A stretch of 64,000 nt of DNA from Streptomyces ferrugineus (lineage in GTDB: Bacteria; Actinomycetota; Actinomycetes; Streptomycetales; Streptomycetaceae): positions 4,340,001-4,404,000 of the forward strand of contig NZ_CP063373.1 of assembly GCF_015160855.1 (NCBI RefSeq), in the 5' to 3' direction. The notes under the pieces are model-generated. The model worked only from the letters and a program-made list of their open reading frames with translations, did not search any database and was not told the origin of the DNA. Position 1 is the stretch's first letter, and every line of letters begins with the position of its first letter. Shown here piece after piece: positions 1-9,160 of this stretch. The translations under genes were made by a program, and so were the position numbers.

Positions 1-495
1 GGCGCGGCCGGGGTCACCATGGAGGCGGTGGCCGCGGAGGCGGGCGTGGGCAAGGGGACGGTCTTCCGCCGCTTCGGCGACCGCACCGGCCTGCTGACGG
101 CACTGCTCGACCACTCCGCGCGGAGGCTCCAGGGCGACTTCCTCGGCGGGCCGCCGCCGCTCGGCCCCGGGGCCGAGCCGATCGAGCGGCTGCGGGCGTT
201 CGGCGTGGCGGTGCTGTACCGCGCGGTCGAGCAACTGGACCTGCAACTGGCGGCCCAGCCCGAGCCCGTCCGCCGGTTCCAGCACCCCTCGTTCAAGGCG
301 CTGCACACCCATGTCACGGTGCTGCTGCGGCAGATCCAGCCGGACGCCGACTGCGACCTGCTCGCCCGGACGCTCATGGCGTATCTCGACCCCGCCCTGA
401 TCCACCACCTGACCCGGCAGTGCGGGATGCCCATGGAGCGACTGGAGAAGGGCTGGCTGGACCTGGTCGCCCGCGTGACGCGCACAGCGGCGTGA
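1..495 (+). CDS. TetR/AcrR-family transcriptional regulator, 5' end outside the window
   Basis: DNA-binding repressor, likely a dimer; ligand and targets unknown. The reading frame is open from base 1, and the first visible residues continue into EAVAAEAGVGKGTVFRRFGD, the second half of a TetR helix-turn-helix, so the true start lies upstream and the ATG at 19 is internal. The 164 visible residues include an all-helical ligand-binding region rich in Leu and Arg, and the C-terminus is complete (TGA at 493-495). The next gene starts 46 bp downstream on the same strand. Confidence 0.85.
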   Translation, partial: GAAGVTMEAVAAEAGVGKGTVFRRFGDRTGLLTALLDHSARRLQGDFLGGPPPLGPGAEPIERLRAFGVAVLYRAVEQLDLQLAAQPEPVRRFQHPSFKALHTHVTVLLRQIQPDADCDLLARTLMAYLDPALIHHLTRQCGMPMERLEKGWLDLVARVTRTAA

Positions 496-541
496 ACGGT
501 CAAGGGCCCTGAGTTCAGGCCCGAGTACAGGTTCTGCAAAG

Positions 542-1588
542 ATGCGGTGCGTCATGGTGCAGATACCGAAAACGCCCGCGCCCGCTCTCCCCGCACCGCG
601 CTCGGTACCCACGAGCGCCGATGTGGCCCGCCTCGCCGGCGTCTCGCGCGCGACCGTCTCCTACGTCCTCAACAACACCAGCGCCGTCCGGATCAGCGAG
701 CCCACCCGTCGCCGGGTCCACGAGGCCGCCAAGGAACTGGGCTACGTCCCGCACGCCGCGGCCCGCAGCCTGCGCGCCGGGCACAGCCGCATGGTCCTGA
801 TGCCCACGCCGAGCTTCGCCGCCGGCCCCCTCTACAGCCGCTTCCTCCGCGATCTCCAGTTGGCCCTCGGCCGCCTCGACTACACCGTCGTCCAGCACGG
901 CGGCGTCGGCCTGCACGGCGACGAGGCCGCCCGCGCCTGGGCCGAACTGCGCCCGGTCGCCGTCCTGGTGTCGGGCTCCGGCCTCGGCCCGAAGGGCGTG
1001 ACGGTGCTCAAGCGCTCCGGCGCCCGGGCCGTGGTCACCCTCGGCCCCGACTCCGTCGAGGGCGCCCACACCCTGCTCATGGACTTCGAGGCCGTCGGGC
1101 ACTGCGCGGGCAGCCACCTCTATCAGCGCGGCAGGCGCCGGATCGGCGTCGTCTTACCCGAGGAGGACAACCTGGAGGCCTTCTCCACCCCCCGCCTGGA
1201 AGGCGTACGCCGGGCCCTGCACGGCACGGACGCCACCGTGACCACGCTGCCCCTCGCCTACACCGAGGAGTCCGCCGCGCGGCTCGCCGCCCGCTGGCGC
1301 GACCTCGGCCTGGACGCGGTGTTCGCCTACAACGACGAGTACGCGATGCTGCTGATGCGCGCCCTCCAGGACGAGGGCGTCGACGTCCCCGCCGAGACGG
1401 CCGTCATGGGCGCCGACGACCTGATGCTCGGACGGCTGCTGCGGCCCAGGCTGAGCACCGTCCACATCGAGCTCCCGTCCAGCCGCGACCTCGCGGAACT
1501 GGTCGACCGCGCGGTGCGCGACCCTGGCGCGGCGCCCGCGACGCACCGGGTGCTCGGCGCGACGGTGGTGCACCGCGAGTCCAGCTAG
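542..1588 (+). CDS. LacI-family transcriptional regulator
   Basis: Predicted sugar- or metabolite-responsive repressor of 348 residues, the usual length for the family. An N-terminal LacI helix-turn-helix (about residues 25-50, with VARLAGVSRATVSYVLNN) is followed by a hinge and a periplasmic-binding-protein-like effector domain. Two starts are possible, ATG at 542 or ATG at 554; neither has a strong ribosome-binding site, so the start is uncertain by four residues. The gene sits 74 bp upstream of pobA on the same strand. It may control pobA and the aldehyde dehydrogenase, which would be unusual because known pobA regulators are IclR- or AraC-type. That link is inference from position only. 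Confidence 0.88.
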   Translation: MRCVMVQIPKTPAPALPAPRSVPTSADVARLAGVSRATVSYVLNNTSAVRISEPTRRRVHEAAKELGYVPHAAARSLRAGHSRMVLMPTPSFAAGPLYSRFLRDLQLALGRLDYTVVQHGGVGLHGDEAARAWAELRPVAVLVSGSGLGPKGVTVLKRSGARAVVTLGPDSVEGAHTLLMDFEAVGHCAGSHLYQRGRRRIGVVLPEEDNLEAFSTPRLEGVRRALHGTDATVTTLPLAYTEESAARLAARWRDLGLDAVFAYNDEYAMLLMRALQDEGVDVPAETAVMGADDLMLGRLLRPRLSTVHIELPSSRDLAELVDRAVRDPGAAPATHRVLGATVVHRESS

Positions 1589-1662
1589 GGCCTGTTCCGA
1601 GGCCTGCGGACAGGCCCCGGGGGCCCGGTCGACGTACCGTCGAAAGCCAGGGAGGCGTGGGA

Positions 1663-2841
1663 ATGCGTACGACGGTCGGCATCATCGGCGGCGGCCCCGC
1701 CGGGCTCCTTCTCGCCCGGCTGCTGCATCGCGCGGGCGTCGACTGCGTGGTGCTGGAGGCCAGGAGCCGGGAGTACGTCGAGCAGCGCCAGCGGGCCGGG
1801 ATGCTGGAGCAGGGCACGGTCCACGCGCTGCGCGAGGCCGGCGCCGCCGAGCGGCTGGAGGCCGAGGGCCTGGTGCACCGGGGCATCGAGCTGCGCTTCG
1901 ACCGGGAACGCCATCACATCGACTTCCCGTCCCTGACCGGCGGCCGCACGGTGACGATCTACGCGCAGACCGAGATCGTGAAGGACCTCGTGGCACTGCA
2001 ACTCGCCGACGGGCCGCCGCTGCTGTTCGAGGCCGAGGCGCTCGCCGTCGAGAAGCCGGAGAGCGCGACGCCCGTCGTACGGTTCCGGCACGAGGGCCGC
2101 GAGCGGACGCTGACCTGCGACTGGGTCGCCGGCTGCGACGGCTTCCACGGCATCTCCCGGGACGCCTTCCCCGCCGGGGCCGGAAGGTCCTTCGCGCACG
2201 ACTATCCCTACTCCTGGCTCGGCATCCTCGCCGAGGTCCCGCCGTCCTGCGAGGAGTTGATCTACGCGCGCGGTGAGCGCGGCTTCGCACTGCACAGCAT
2301 GCGCTCACCGTCCGTCTCCCGGCTCTACCTCCAGGTCCCCATCGGCACCGAGGCCGCCGACTGGCCCGACGACCGCATCTGGGACGAACTCGCCGCCCGT
2401 TTCGCGATCGACGCCGACTGGACCCTGAACCGCGGACCGATCACGTCCAAGTCCGTGACACCGATGCGCAGTTACGTCCACGAGCCGATGCGCCACGGCC
2501 GTCTCCTGCTCGCCGGGGACGCCGCCCACATCGTCCCGCCGACCGGCGCCAAGGGTCTCAACCTCGCCGTGTCGGACGTACGGGTCCTGGCCCGCGCGTT
2601 CGTCGAGCTGAACCGTACCGGGAGTACACAACTGCTCGACAGGTACTCGGAGGTCTGCCTTCAGCGCGTGTGGCAGGCCACTCGATTCTCGGATGACATG
2701 ACTAAGATGTTGCACGCTCAACCAGATGGGGATGTGTTCGACCACCGGATGCAGCTCGCACGTCTGCGCCGGATCACCGCATCCCGCCACGCCGCCGCCG
2801 AACTGGCGGCGAACTACGCGGGACTTCCACTGCCCGTGTGA
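1663..2841 (+). CDS. pobA: 4-hydroxybenzoate 3-monooxygenase
   Basis: FAD-dependent, NAD(P)H-using class A flavoprotein hydroxylase that converts 4-hydroxybenzoate to protocatechuate, the entry to the beta-ketoadipate pathway. The 392-residue protein starts at ATG 1663 after GGAGG at 1651-1655. It shows the dinucleotide-binding GIIGGGPAG near residue 6, the characteristic RQRAGMLEQGTV segment of PobA near residues 45-58, a DG motif near residue 160, and the second FAD motif GDAAHIVPPTGAKGLN near residue 284. Length and order match characterised PobA (about 394 residues). An aldehyde dehydrogenase follows after 31 bp, suggesting an aromatic aldehyde to acid to protocatechuate route. Confidence 0.93.
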   Translation: MRTTVGIIGGGPAGLLLARLLHRAGVDCVVLEARSREYVEQRQRAGMLEQGTVHALREAGAAERLEAEGLVHRGIELRFDRERHHIDFPSLTGGRTVTIYAQTEIVKDLVALQLADGPPLLFEAEALAVEKPESATPVVRFRHEGRERTLTCDWVAGCDGFHGISRDAFPAGAGRSFAHDYPYSWLGILAEVPPSCEELIYARGERGFALHSMRSPSVSRLYLQVPIGTEAADWPDDRIWDELAARFAIDADWTLNRGPITSKSVTPMRSYVHEPMRHGRLLLAGDAAHIVPPTGAKGLNLAVSDVRVLARAFVELNRTGSTQLLDRYSEVCLQRVWQATRFSDDMTKMLHAQPDGDVFDHRMQLARLRRITASRHAAAELAANYAGLPLPV

Positions 2842-2872
2842 GTCCCGCCCGGTGATCGAACGGAGAGTCGCA

Positions 2873-4309
2873 ATGCCGTTGCTCGACCCCAGGACCTGGC
2901 AGTCCCGCGCCCTGTCGGGAGGCGAGTACGCCGTCACCGAGCCCGCCACCGGCGACACACTCGGCACCGTCACCCTGGCCTCCGCCGAGGACATCGGTAC
3001 CGCCGCCGAGGCCGCCCGCGCCGCCCAGACCGAGTGGGCCCGCCTGCCGCACTTCGTGCGCGCCGCAGCGCTGCGCAAGGCCGGCGACCTGTTCACCGCG
3101 CACGCCGACGAACTGCGCGCATGGCTCGTCCGGGAATCCGGCTCCATCCCCGGCAAGGCCGACTTCGAGCTGCACGTCGCCGCGCAGGAGTGCTACGAGG
3201 CCGCCGCCCTCGCCTCCCGCCCGGCCGGGCAGGTCCTGCCCAGCGAGGCGCCCCGGCTGTCGTACACCCGCCGGGTGCCGGTCGGCGTCGTCGGCGTGAT
3301 CGCGCCGTTCAACGCCCCGCTGATCCTCTCCATCCGCTCCGTCGCCCCGGCCCTCGCGCTCGGCAACGCCGTCGTCCTGAAGCCGGACCCCCGGACGGCG
3401 GTCTGCGGCGGTCTCTCCCTCGCCGCGATCTTCGCCGAGGCCGGTCTGCCCGAGGGGCTGCTGCACGTCCTGCCGGGCGGCCCGGAGGCGGGCCAGGCAC
3501 TGGTCGCCGACCCGCGTGTGCCGGTCATCTCCTTCACCGGCTCCACGGCCGCGGGCCGGGCCGTCGGCGAGGCCGCCGGGCGCCACCTCAAGCGCGCGCA
3601 CCTGGAGCTGGGCGGCAACTCCGCCCTGGTCGTGCTGGAGGACGCCGACATCGAGGCGGTGATCTCCACGGCCGCCTGGGGTTCGTTCTTCCACCAGGGC
3701 CAGATCTGCATGACGACCGGCCGCCACCTCGTCCACGAGTCCCTGTACGAGGAGTACGTCGAGCGGCTCGCGGCCAAGGCCGACGCCCTCGCCGTCGGCG
3801 ACCCGCACCGCGCCGAGGTCCATCTCGGCCCGCTCATCGACGCCGGCCAGCTCGGCAAGGTGCACGGCCTGGTCGAGGCCAGCACCTCGCGGGGCGCCAA
3901 GCTGGCCGCGGGCGGCACCCACGAGCAGCTCTTCTACCGGCCCACCGTGCTCGCCGGCGTCGACGACGACACCCCCGCGTACGCCGAGGAGGTCTTCGGC
4001 CCGGTCGCGCCGGTGCGTTCCTTCGCCACCGCCGACGAGGCCGCCGCCCTGGCCGCGGCCGGCTCCTACGGCCTCTCCCTGGGCATCGTCACCGGCGACG
4101 CCGCCCGCGGCCTGGACCTGGCGGAGCGGATCCCGACCGGGATCGTGCACATCAACGACCAGACCGTGAACGACGAGGCCGTCGCCCCGTTCGGCGGCAT
4201 CGCCGCCTCGGGCACCGGGGCCCGGTTCGGCGGCGAGGCCAACCTGGAGGCGTTCACCGACGTGCGCTGGACGACGGTGCGCGGCGATGTGGCGGGGTAC
4301 CCCTTCTAG
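2873..4309 (+). CDS. NAD(P)-dependent aldehyde dehydrogenase, benzaldehyde/vanillin type
   Basis: Oxidises an aldehyde to the carboxylic acid in the cytoplasm. The protein has 478 residues from ATG 2873, preceded by GGAGAG. The catalytic base is the Glu in HLELGGNS (about residue 245) and the nucleophile is the Cys in GQICMTTGR (about residue 279); the GSTAAGR cofactor motif is present near residue 222. The sequence style and position right after pobA fit a benzaldehyde or vanillin dehydrogenase supplying 4-hydroxybenzoate-type acids, but substrate cannot be read from sequence. It probably shares a transcript with pobA. It converges on thioredoxin with a 3 bp gap. Confidence 0.85.
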   Translation: MPLLDPRTWQSRALSGGEYAVTEPATGDTLGTVTLASAEDIGTAAEAARAAQTEWARLPHFVRAAALRKAGDLFTAHADELRAWLVRESGSIPGKADFELHVAAQECYEAAALASRPAGQVLPSEAPRLSYTRRVPVGVVGVIAPFNAPLILSIRSVAPALALGNAVVLKPDPRTAVCGGLSLAAIFAEAGLPEGLLHVLPGGPEAGQALVADPRVPVISFTGSTAAGRAVGEAAGRHLKRAHLELGGNSALVVLEDADIEAVISTAAWGSFFHQGQICMTTGRHLVHESLYEEYVERLAAKADALAVGDPHRAEVHLGPLIDAGQLGKVHGLVEASTSRGAKLAAGGTHEQLFYRPTVLAGVDDDTPAYAEEVFGPVAPVRSFATADEAAALAAAGSYGLSLGIVTGDAARGLDLAERIPTGIVHINDQTVNDEAVAPFGGIAASGTGARFGGEANLEAFTDVRWTTVRGDVAGYPF

Positions 4310-4312
4310 GCC

Positions 4313-4699
4313 CTACTGGCCGTCCTGCTCGGCCTGCGCCTGCTGGGCGGCGACGGCCTTGTGGACCTCGTCCATGTCGAGCTTGCGGGCCTGCCCGATG
4401 ACGTCCGTGAGGGCGGCCTCGGGCAGGGCACCCGGCTGCGCGAACACGGCGACACGGTCACGGACGATCATCAGCGTCGGGATCGACTGGATACCGAAGG
4501 CGGAGGCCAGCTCCGGCTGCGCCTCGGTGTCGACCTTGCCGAACACAAGGTCCGGGTTCTCCTCGGCCGCCTTCTCGTACACCGGGGCGAACTGACGACA
4601 CGGCCCGCACCAGGACGCCCAGAAGTCGATCAGGACGAACTCGTTGTCCGTGACCGTCTGGTCGAAGTTCTCCTTGGTGAGCTCCACGGTGCTGCTCAT
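4313..4699 (-). CDS. trxA: thioredoxin
   Basis: Small cytoplasmic disulfide reductase of 128 residues. The active site WCGPC is at residues 30-34 inside a typical VLIDFWASWCGPCR context, and the cis-Pro loop is IQSIPTLMI. There is no signal peptide. The C-terminal tail of about 20 residues, ending in a Gln/Ala-rich stretch, is longer than in the minimal 105-residue form. GAGGGA precedes the ATG. The gene is divergent from the flavin disulfide-reductase gene starting at 4828, a sensible redox neighbour, though a functional link is only inferred. Confidence 0.95.
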   Translation of the reverse strand: MSSTVELTKENFDQTVTDNEFVLIDFWASWCGPCRQFAPVYEKAAEENPDLVFGKVDTEAQPELASAFGIQSIPTLMIVRDRVAVFAQPGALPEAALTDVIGQARKLDMDEVHKAVAAQQAQAEQDGQ

Positions 4700-4827
4700 G
4701 GCGTTGATCCCTCATCCCTCTTGCTGGTGTACGGGCGAAGCCGTCGGCGACAACACGACCGTACGGTCACGTATTCCGCGCGCGTACCCGTGTGGCCACG
4801 CCGCACACCACCCGTAAGACTGAGCCC

Positions 4828-6261
4828 ATGACGGAAACGGATTCCATCGCGTACGACGTCGTGGTGCTCGGAGCGGGACCGGTGGGGGAGAACGTCGCCG
4901 ACCGCACCCGTGCGGCCGGCCTGTCCACCGCGGTCGTGGAGAGCGAGCTGGTCGGCGGCGAATGCTCGTACTGGGCGTGCATGCCCAGCAAGGCACTGCT
5001 GCGCCCGGTCATCGCGCAGGCCGACGCCCGCCGCCTGCCGGGCCTCGCCGGGGCCGTGCAGGGCCCCCTCGACGCGGCCGCTGTCCTCGCCCGGCGCAAC
5101 GACTACACCTCCGACTGGCACGACGACGGCCAGGTCCAGTGGCTGACCGGCATCGGCGCCGACCTCTACCGCGGCCACGGCCGCCTCGCCGGACCCCGCA
5201 CGGTGGAGGTGACCGGCTCCGACGGCGTACGGCACGTCCTGACCGCCCGGCATGCCGTCGCCGTCTGCACCGGCAGCCGGGCCGTCGTGCCCGACCTGCC
5301 GGGAATGGCCGAGATCAAGCCCTGGACCAGCCGCGAGGCCACCAGCGCGCAGAGCGTGCCCGGCCGGCTGATCGTGGTCGGCGGGGGAGTGGTCGCCACC
5401 GAGATGGCCACCGCCTACCAGGCCCTCGGCTCGCGGGTCACGCTCCTGGTCCGCGGCAAGGGCCTGCTGAACCGCATGGAGCCCTTCGCCGGCGAACTGG
5501 TCGCCGAGGCGCTCACCGAGGCCGGCGCCGATGTCCGCACCGGGACCTCGGCCGAGACGATCACCAGGGAGAACGGCACGGTCGTGGTCGTCACCGACCA
5601 CGGCGACCGGATCGAGGCCGACGAGATCCTCTTCGCCACCGGGCGCGCCCCGCGCACCGACGACATCGGCCTGGAGACCATCGGCCTGGAACCCGGATCC
5701 TGGCTGGAGGTCGACGACAGCCTGCGCGTCACCGGCAGCGAATGGCTGTACGCCGTCGGCGACGCCAACCACCGCGCCCTCCTCACCCACCAGGGCAAGT
5801 ACCAGGCCCGTATCGCGGGCGCCGCCATCGCCGCCCGCGCCTCCGGCGTACCGCTCCTGGAGTCGGACCCCTGGGGCGCCCACGCCGCCACCGCCGACCA
5901 CGACGCCGTCCCCCAGGTCGTCTTCACCGACCCCGAGGCCGCCGCCGTCGGCCTTTCCCTGGCGGAGGCGGAACAGGCCGGCCGCCGCGTCCGCGCCGTC
6001 GACTACGACCTCGCCTCGGTGTCGGGAGCCTCGCTGTACGGCGACGGCTACCGGGGCCGCGCCCGCATGGTCGTCGACCTGGAGCGCGAGATCCTCCTCG
6101 GTGTGACGTTCGTCGGTCCGGGCGTCGGCGAACTCATCCACTCGGCGACGATCGCGGTCGCCGGGCAGGTGCCGATCAGCAGGCTGTGGCACGCGGTTCC
6201 GTCATATCCGACGATCAGCGAGGTGTGGCTGCGACTGCTGGAGTCGTACCGCGACAACTGA
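4828..6261 (+). CDS. FAD-dependent pyridine nucleotide-disulfide oxidoreductase (lipoamide dehydrogenase/mercuric reductase-like)
   Basis: Flavoprotein disulfide reductase of 477 residues from ATG 4828; an in-frame ATG at 4792 would add 12 residues that lack family similarity. The order is FAD motif VVVLGAGPVGE near residue 11, redox-active CSYWAC (Cys46 and Cys51, the C-x4-C spacing of the family), NAD(P) motif VVGGGVVATE near residue 187, and a C-terminal dimerisation domain ending with HAVPSYPTISE, where the His and Glu of the partner active site are expected. The substrate is not evident, and no pyruvate or oxoglutarate dehydrogenase genes are nearby, so it is probably not the main E3. 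It is divergent from thioredoxin. Confidence 0.88.
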   Translation: MTETDSIAYDVVVLGAGPVGENVADRTRAAGLSTAVVESELVGGECSYWACMPSKALLRPVIAQADARRLPGLAGAVQGPLDAAAVLARRNDYTSDWHDDGQVQWLTGIGADLYRGHGRLAGPRTVEVTGSDGVRHVLTARHAVAVCTGSRAVVPDLPGMAEIKPWTSREATSAQSVPGRLIVVGGGVVATEMATAYQALGSRVTLLVRGKGLLNRMEPFAGELVAEALTEAGADVRTGTSAETITRENGTVVVVTDHGDRIEADEILFATGRAPRTDDIGLETIGLEPGSWLEVDDSLRVTGSEWLYAVGDANHRALLTHQGKYQARIAGAAIAARASGVPLLESDPWGAHAATADHDAVPQVVFTDPEAAAVGLSLAEAEQAGRRVRAVDYDLASVSGASLYGDGYRGRARMVVDLEREILLGVTFVGPGVGELIHSATIAVAGQVPISRLWHAVPSYPTISEVWLRLLESYRDN

Positions 6262-6286
6262 CGTACCGGGACAACTGACGTACCGG
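6253..6286 (+). repeat. 17-bp perfect tandem duplication over a stop codon
   Basis: Two adjacent copies of GACAACTGACGTACCGG lie at 6253-6269 and 6270-6286, followed by a partial third. The first copy carries the last codons and stop of the reductase gene, so the duplication leaves the protein unchanged. It occupies the short gap between convergent genes. Confidence 0.9.
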
Positions 6287-6300
6287 CACAACCGCCGTAC

Positions 6301-6948
6301 TCAGTCCGGCAGTTCGAAGCCGAGGGCCCGAGCCGCCTCGTCCGGGGCCGGCTGGGCCCAGTACTCGGCCATCGCCTGGTTCGAGGAGAGCGAGCGCGGC
6401 TCGGCCCGGTCCAGGTAGAGCATGCCGTCGAGGTGGTCCGTCTCGTGCTGCACGATACGGGCGGGCCACCCCGAGAACACCTCGTCGAAGCCGCGCCCGT
6501 GCTCGTCCTCACCGGTCAGCCGCACCTCGGCGGGCCGGGCCACCACCGCCTGGTAGCCCGGGACGCTCAGACAGCCCTCGAAGAACGCGGCACGGACGCT
6601 GCCCACGGCTTCGTACGACGGGTTCACCAGCACCCGGAACGGCTGCGGCACCCGCCCCCGCACCAGCGCCACCTCCGCCGGCACCGGCGCCGGGTCCTCG
6701 ACCACCGCGATCCGCAGCGGCACACCCACCTGCGGTGCGGCGACGCCGACCCCTGGTGCCGCGTGCATCGTGATCCGGAGGGCCTCGACGAAGCGGGCCA
6801 GCAGCGCGGGGTCCAGCTGACCCTCGAAGCGCTCGGTGGGCCGTCGCAGCACCGGCTCACCGGCCGCCACGATGGGCAACGGGCCCTCGGCGGCCAGGAG
6901 TTGCTCGACCTGCTCGGCCAGCGGTGCGCGATGGTTCGGAAGTGCCAT
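6301..6948 (-). CDS. def: peptide deformylase
   Basis: Metalloenzyme that removes the N-formyl group from nascent proteins. The 215-residue protein has the three family motifs: GVGVAAPQVG (residues 66-75), EGCLSVPG with the metal-ligand Cys near residue 126, and QHETDHLDG with the HExxH metal site at residues 168-172. The N-terminal extension of about 25 residues is usual for actinobacterial paralogues. No clear Shine-Dalgarno precedes the ATG. The reductase gene ends 39 bp away in the opposite direction. Confidence 0.95.
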   Translation of the reverse strand: MALPNHRAPLAEQVEQLLAAEGPLPIVAAGEPVLRRPTERFEGQLDPALLARFVEALRITMHAAPGVGVAAPQVGVPLRIAVVEDPAPVPAEVALVRGRVPQPFRVLVNPSYEAVGSVRAAFFEGCLSVPGYQAVVARPAEVRLTGEDEHGRGFDEVFSGWPARIVQHETDHLDGMLYLDRAEPRSLSSNQAMAEYWAQPAPDEAARALGFELPD

Positions 6949-7094
6949 CGCGCCAGGATGCCATGACGGCCATAGCGTCGGCGGACTTCCTTGTGGCCTA
7001 CGTCACTTGAGATGGCGGGAACTCGGCGGTCCCGGCGCCCGACTACTGGACTGCCACAGCAGAGCAACGTCCCCACTCCCCGAAGAGGCCGCCG

Positions 7095-8495
7095 ATGTCC
7101 ACCGCCCCCACGACCACCAGGGACGAGGCCACGCCACCCGCCGCCCCGGCAGCGCCGAAGAACCGGTGGGCGCCGCTGCGCCCGCTGATCCTGCGCCTGC
7201 ACTTCTACGCCGGCGTGCTGGTGGCGCCGTTCCTGCTCGTCGCCGCCGTCACCGGCCTGCTCTACGCCGCCTCGATCCCGGCCGAGAAGGTCGTGTACGC
7301 CGACCAGCTCACCGTCCCCGTCGGTGAGAACAAGCTGCCGGTCTCCGAGCAGGTCGCCGCCGCCCGCAAGGCACACCCCGAGGGCACCGTCTCTGCCGTA
7401 CGGCCCTCCCCCGAGGACGACGCGACCACCAGGGTGCTGCTGTCCGGGGTGCCGGGCGTCGACGAAGGCCACACGCTCGCGGTGTTCGTCGACCCGTACA
7501 CCGCGCAGGTGCGCGGCGCCCTCGAGCAGTACGGCTCGACCGGCGCGCTGCCGCTGCGCACCTGGATCGACGAGCTCCACCGCGATCTGCACCTCGGCGA
7601 GACCGGCCGCCTGTACAGCGAGTTCGCGGCGAGCTGGCTGTGGGTGATCGCGGGCGGGGGAGTGGTGCTGTGGTTCTCCCGGCGCCGCGGCCGGCGCAAG
7701 GTGCGCGGCACCAGCGGCCGGCGCCGCACCCTCGGCCTGCACGGCAGCGTCGGCGTCTGGGCCGCGGCCGGGTTCGTGTTCCTGTCGGCGACCGGCCTGA
7801 CCTGGTCGGCGTACGCCGGCGCCAACATCGCGGACCTGCGCACCTCGCTCGGTCAGGCCACCCCGGCGGTGTCCGCCGCGGCGGGCGGCGAGCACGCCGG
7901 CCACGGCGACGCGGCGGCCTCCGGCGGCGAGGCCGCGCACGGGGTCGGTCTCGACCAGGTCCTGGCCGCGGCACGCGCCGAGGGGCTGGGCGACCCGGTG
8001 GAGATCGTGCCGCCCGCCGACGCCTCCTCCGCGTATGTCGTGAAGCAGATCCAGCGCAGCTGGCCCGAGAAGCAGGACTCGGTGGCCGTCGACCCGGCCA
8101 GCGGCGAGGTCACCGACGTGCTGCGGTTCGCCGACTACCCGGTCCTGGCCAAGCTCAGCCGGTGGGGCATCGACCTGCACAGCGGCCAACTGTTCGGCCT
8201 GGCGAACCAGATCGCGCTGATGCTGCTGACCCTCTCGCTGATCCTGCTGATCGTGTGGGGCTACCGCATGTGGTGGCAGCGCGGCCGCGGCTCGGCCTTC
8301 GGCCGCCCGCTCCCGCGTGGGGCCTGGCAGCAGGTGCCCCCGCAGATCCTCGTCCCCCTGGTGGCGGCCGTCGCGGTCCTCGGCTACTTCGTACCGCTGC
8401 TCGGCATCCCACTGGCCGCGTTCGTCGTCGTGGACGTCGTCCTCGGGGAGGTCGCTCATCGGCGGGGCGGGCGGAGGCCCACGGAAGCGAGGTAG
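7095..8495 (+). CDS. PepSY-domain transmembrane protein (PiuB family)
   Basis: Integral membrane protein of 466 residues of the PepSY-associated TM helix family, often linked to iron or heme-dependent electron transfer. Hydrophobic helices lie near residues 30-55, 180-200, 215-240, 365-400 and 415-450. The first periplasmic PepSY-like region spans about 60-160. Conserved His-containing helix motifs (RLHFYAG, ELHRDLHLG, GLHGSVG, GIDLHSG) suggest heme or metal binding. A His-rich loop with the pattern EHAGHGD near residue 260 is also visible. GAAGAGG precedes the ATG. It converges on the TPR gene. Confidence 0.85.
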   Translation: MSTAPTTTRDEATPPAAPAAPKNRWAPLRPLILRLHFYAGVLVAPFLLVAAVTGLLYAASIPAEKVVYADQLTVPVGENKLPVSEQVAAARKAHPEGTVSAVRPSPEDDATTRVLLSGVPGVDEGHTLAVFVDPYTAQVRGALEQYGSTGALPLRTWIDELHRDLHLGETGRLYSEFAASWLWVIAGGGVVLWFSRRRGRRKVRGTSGRRRTLGLHGSVGVWAAAGFVFLSATGLTWSAYAGANIADLRTSLGQATPAVSAAAGGEHAGHGDAAASGGEAAHGVGLDQVLAAARAEGLGDPVEIVPPADASSAYVVKQIQRSWPEKQDSVAVDPASGEVTDVLRFADYPVLAKLSRWGIDLHSGQLFGLANQIALMLLTLSLILLIVWGYRMWWQRGRGSAFGRPLPRGAWQQVPPQILVPLVAAVAVLGYFVPLLGIPLAAFVVVDVVLGEVAHRRGGRRPTEAR

Positions 8496-8525
8496 CGGGA
8501 ACGAGAGAAGCCCGAAACAGCCGGC

Positions 8526-8873
8526 TCAGAGCTGCTCGAAGTCACCCGCCAGCGCCGAGGCGAGGCGCATGTGCGGCTCGGCCTCCTCGTGCCGGCCCTG
8601 CCGTTGCAGGGTGCGGCCCAGCATCAGCCGGGCGTACTGCTCGACCGGGTCGCGCTCGACGATGACACGCAACTCGTTTTCGGCGCGCTGAAGTTGGGCC
8701 GAGTGGTAGTAGGCGCGCGCCAGCAGCAGCCGCGGTGCGGTCTGCTCCGGCACCTCCTCGACCAGTTGGCCGAGGACGCGCGCGGCGCCGGCGTAGTCCC
8801 GGGCGTCGAAGAACAGCCGCGCGCGCTCCCAGCGCTCGGCCGGTGTTCCGTGGTCGTAGTACCTCGTGTCCAC
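8526..8873 (-). CDS. small tetratricopeptide-repeat protein
   Basis: Cytoplasmic protein of 115 residues, nearly all TPR helices: a repeat around AGAARVLGQLVEEVPEQ, a second around LLLARAYYHSAQLQRAENELR, and a third around LMLGRTLQRQGRHEEAE. It starts at GTG 8873 with GGAGG six bases upstream. TPR proteins scaffold protein contacts; the partner is unknown. The MarR/small-protein pair lies upstream on the same strand with a 50 bp gap, so co-transcription is possible. Confidence 0.85.
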   Translation of the reverse strand: MDTRYYDHGTPAERWERARLFFDARDYAGAARVLGQLVEEVPEQTAPRLLLARAYYHSAQLQRAENELRVIVERDPVEQYARLMLGRTLQRQGRHEEAEPHMRLASALAGDFEQL

Positions 8874-8923
8874 TCGTGACCTCCTTCGACGCCGACAACG
8901 AAGGCACGTGGTTCAATATTCCA

Positions 8924-9160
8924 CTACTTGACGGCGGCGGCGAGATCCTCCGCGGGTATGCCGTCGTAGATCCGCGCGGTGATGGGGGCGGTCTCGGTGG
9001 AGGTCCGCTCGTCGACCACGGAGTCCGCCTCTGCCCCGGTGATCTTCAGCGCGCCGGTGACACCGTCGGCGAGGCGGTCCCGCTCCACCGGCCCCTCGGC
9101 GACGGCGGCGAGCCGGAGTGTGACGGACTGCTGGAAGATCGTGCCGTGGCTGGAGGTCAT
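8924..9160 (-). CDS. small protein of unknown function coupled to a MarR gene
   Basis: I do not recognise the 78-residue product. It is soluble, acidic, and has no Cys, signal peptide or membrane segment. The start ATG (9158-9160) overlaps the stop of the MarR reading frame in an ATGA arrangement, which implies translational coupling and a shared regulatory role. Codon use is normal for the window, so it is likely a real gene. Confidence 0.65.
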   Translation of the reverse strand: MTSSHGTIFQQSVTLRLAAVAEGPVERDRLADGVTGALKITGAEADSVVDERTSTETAPITARIYDGIPAEDLAAAVK

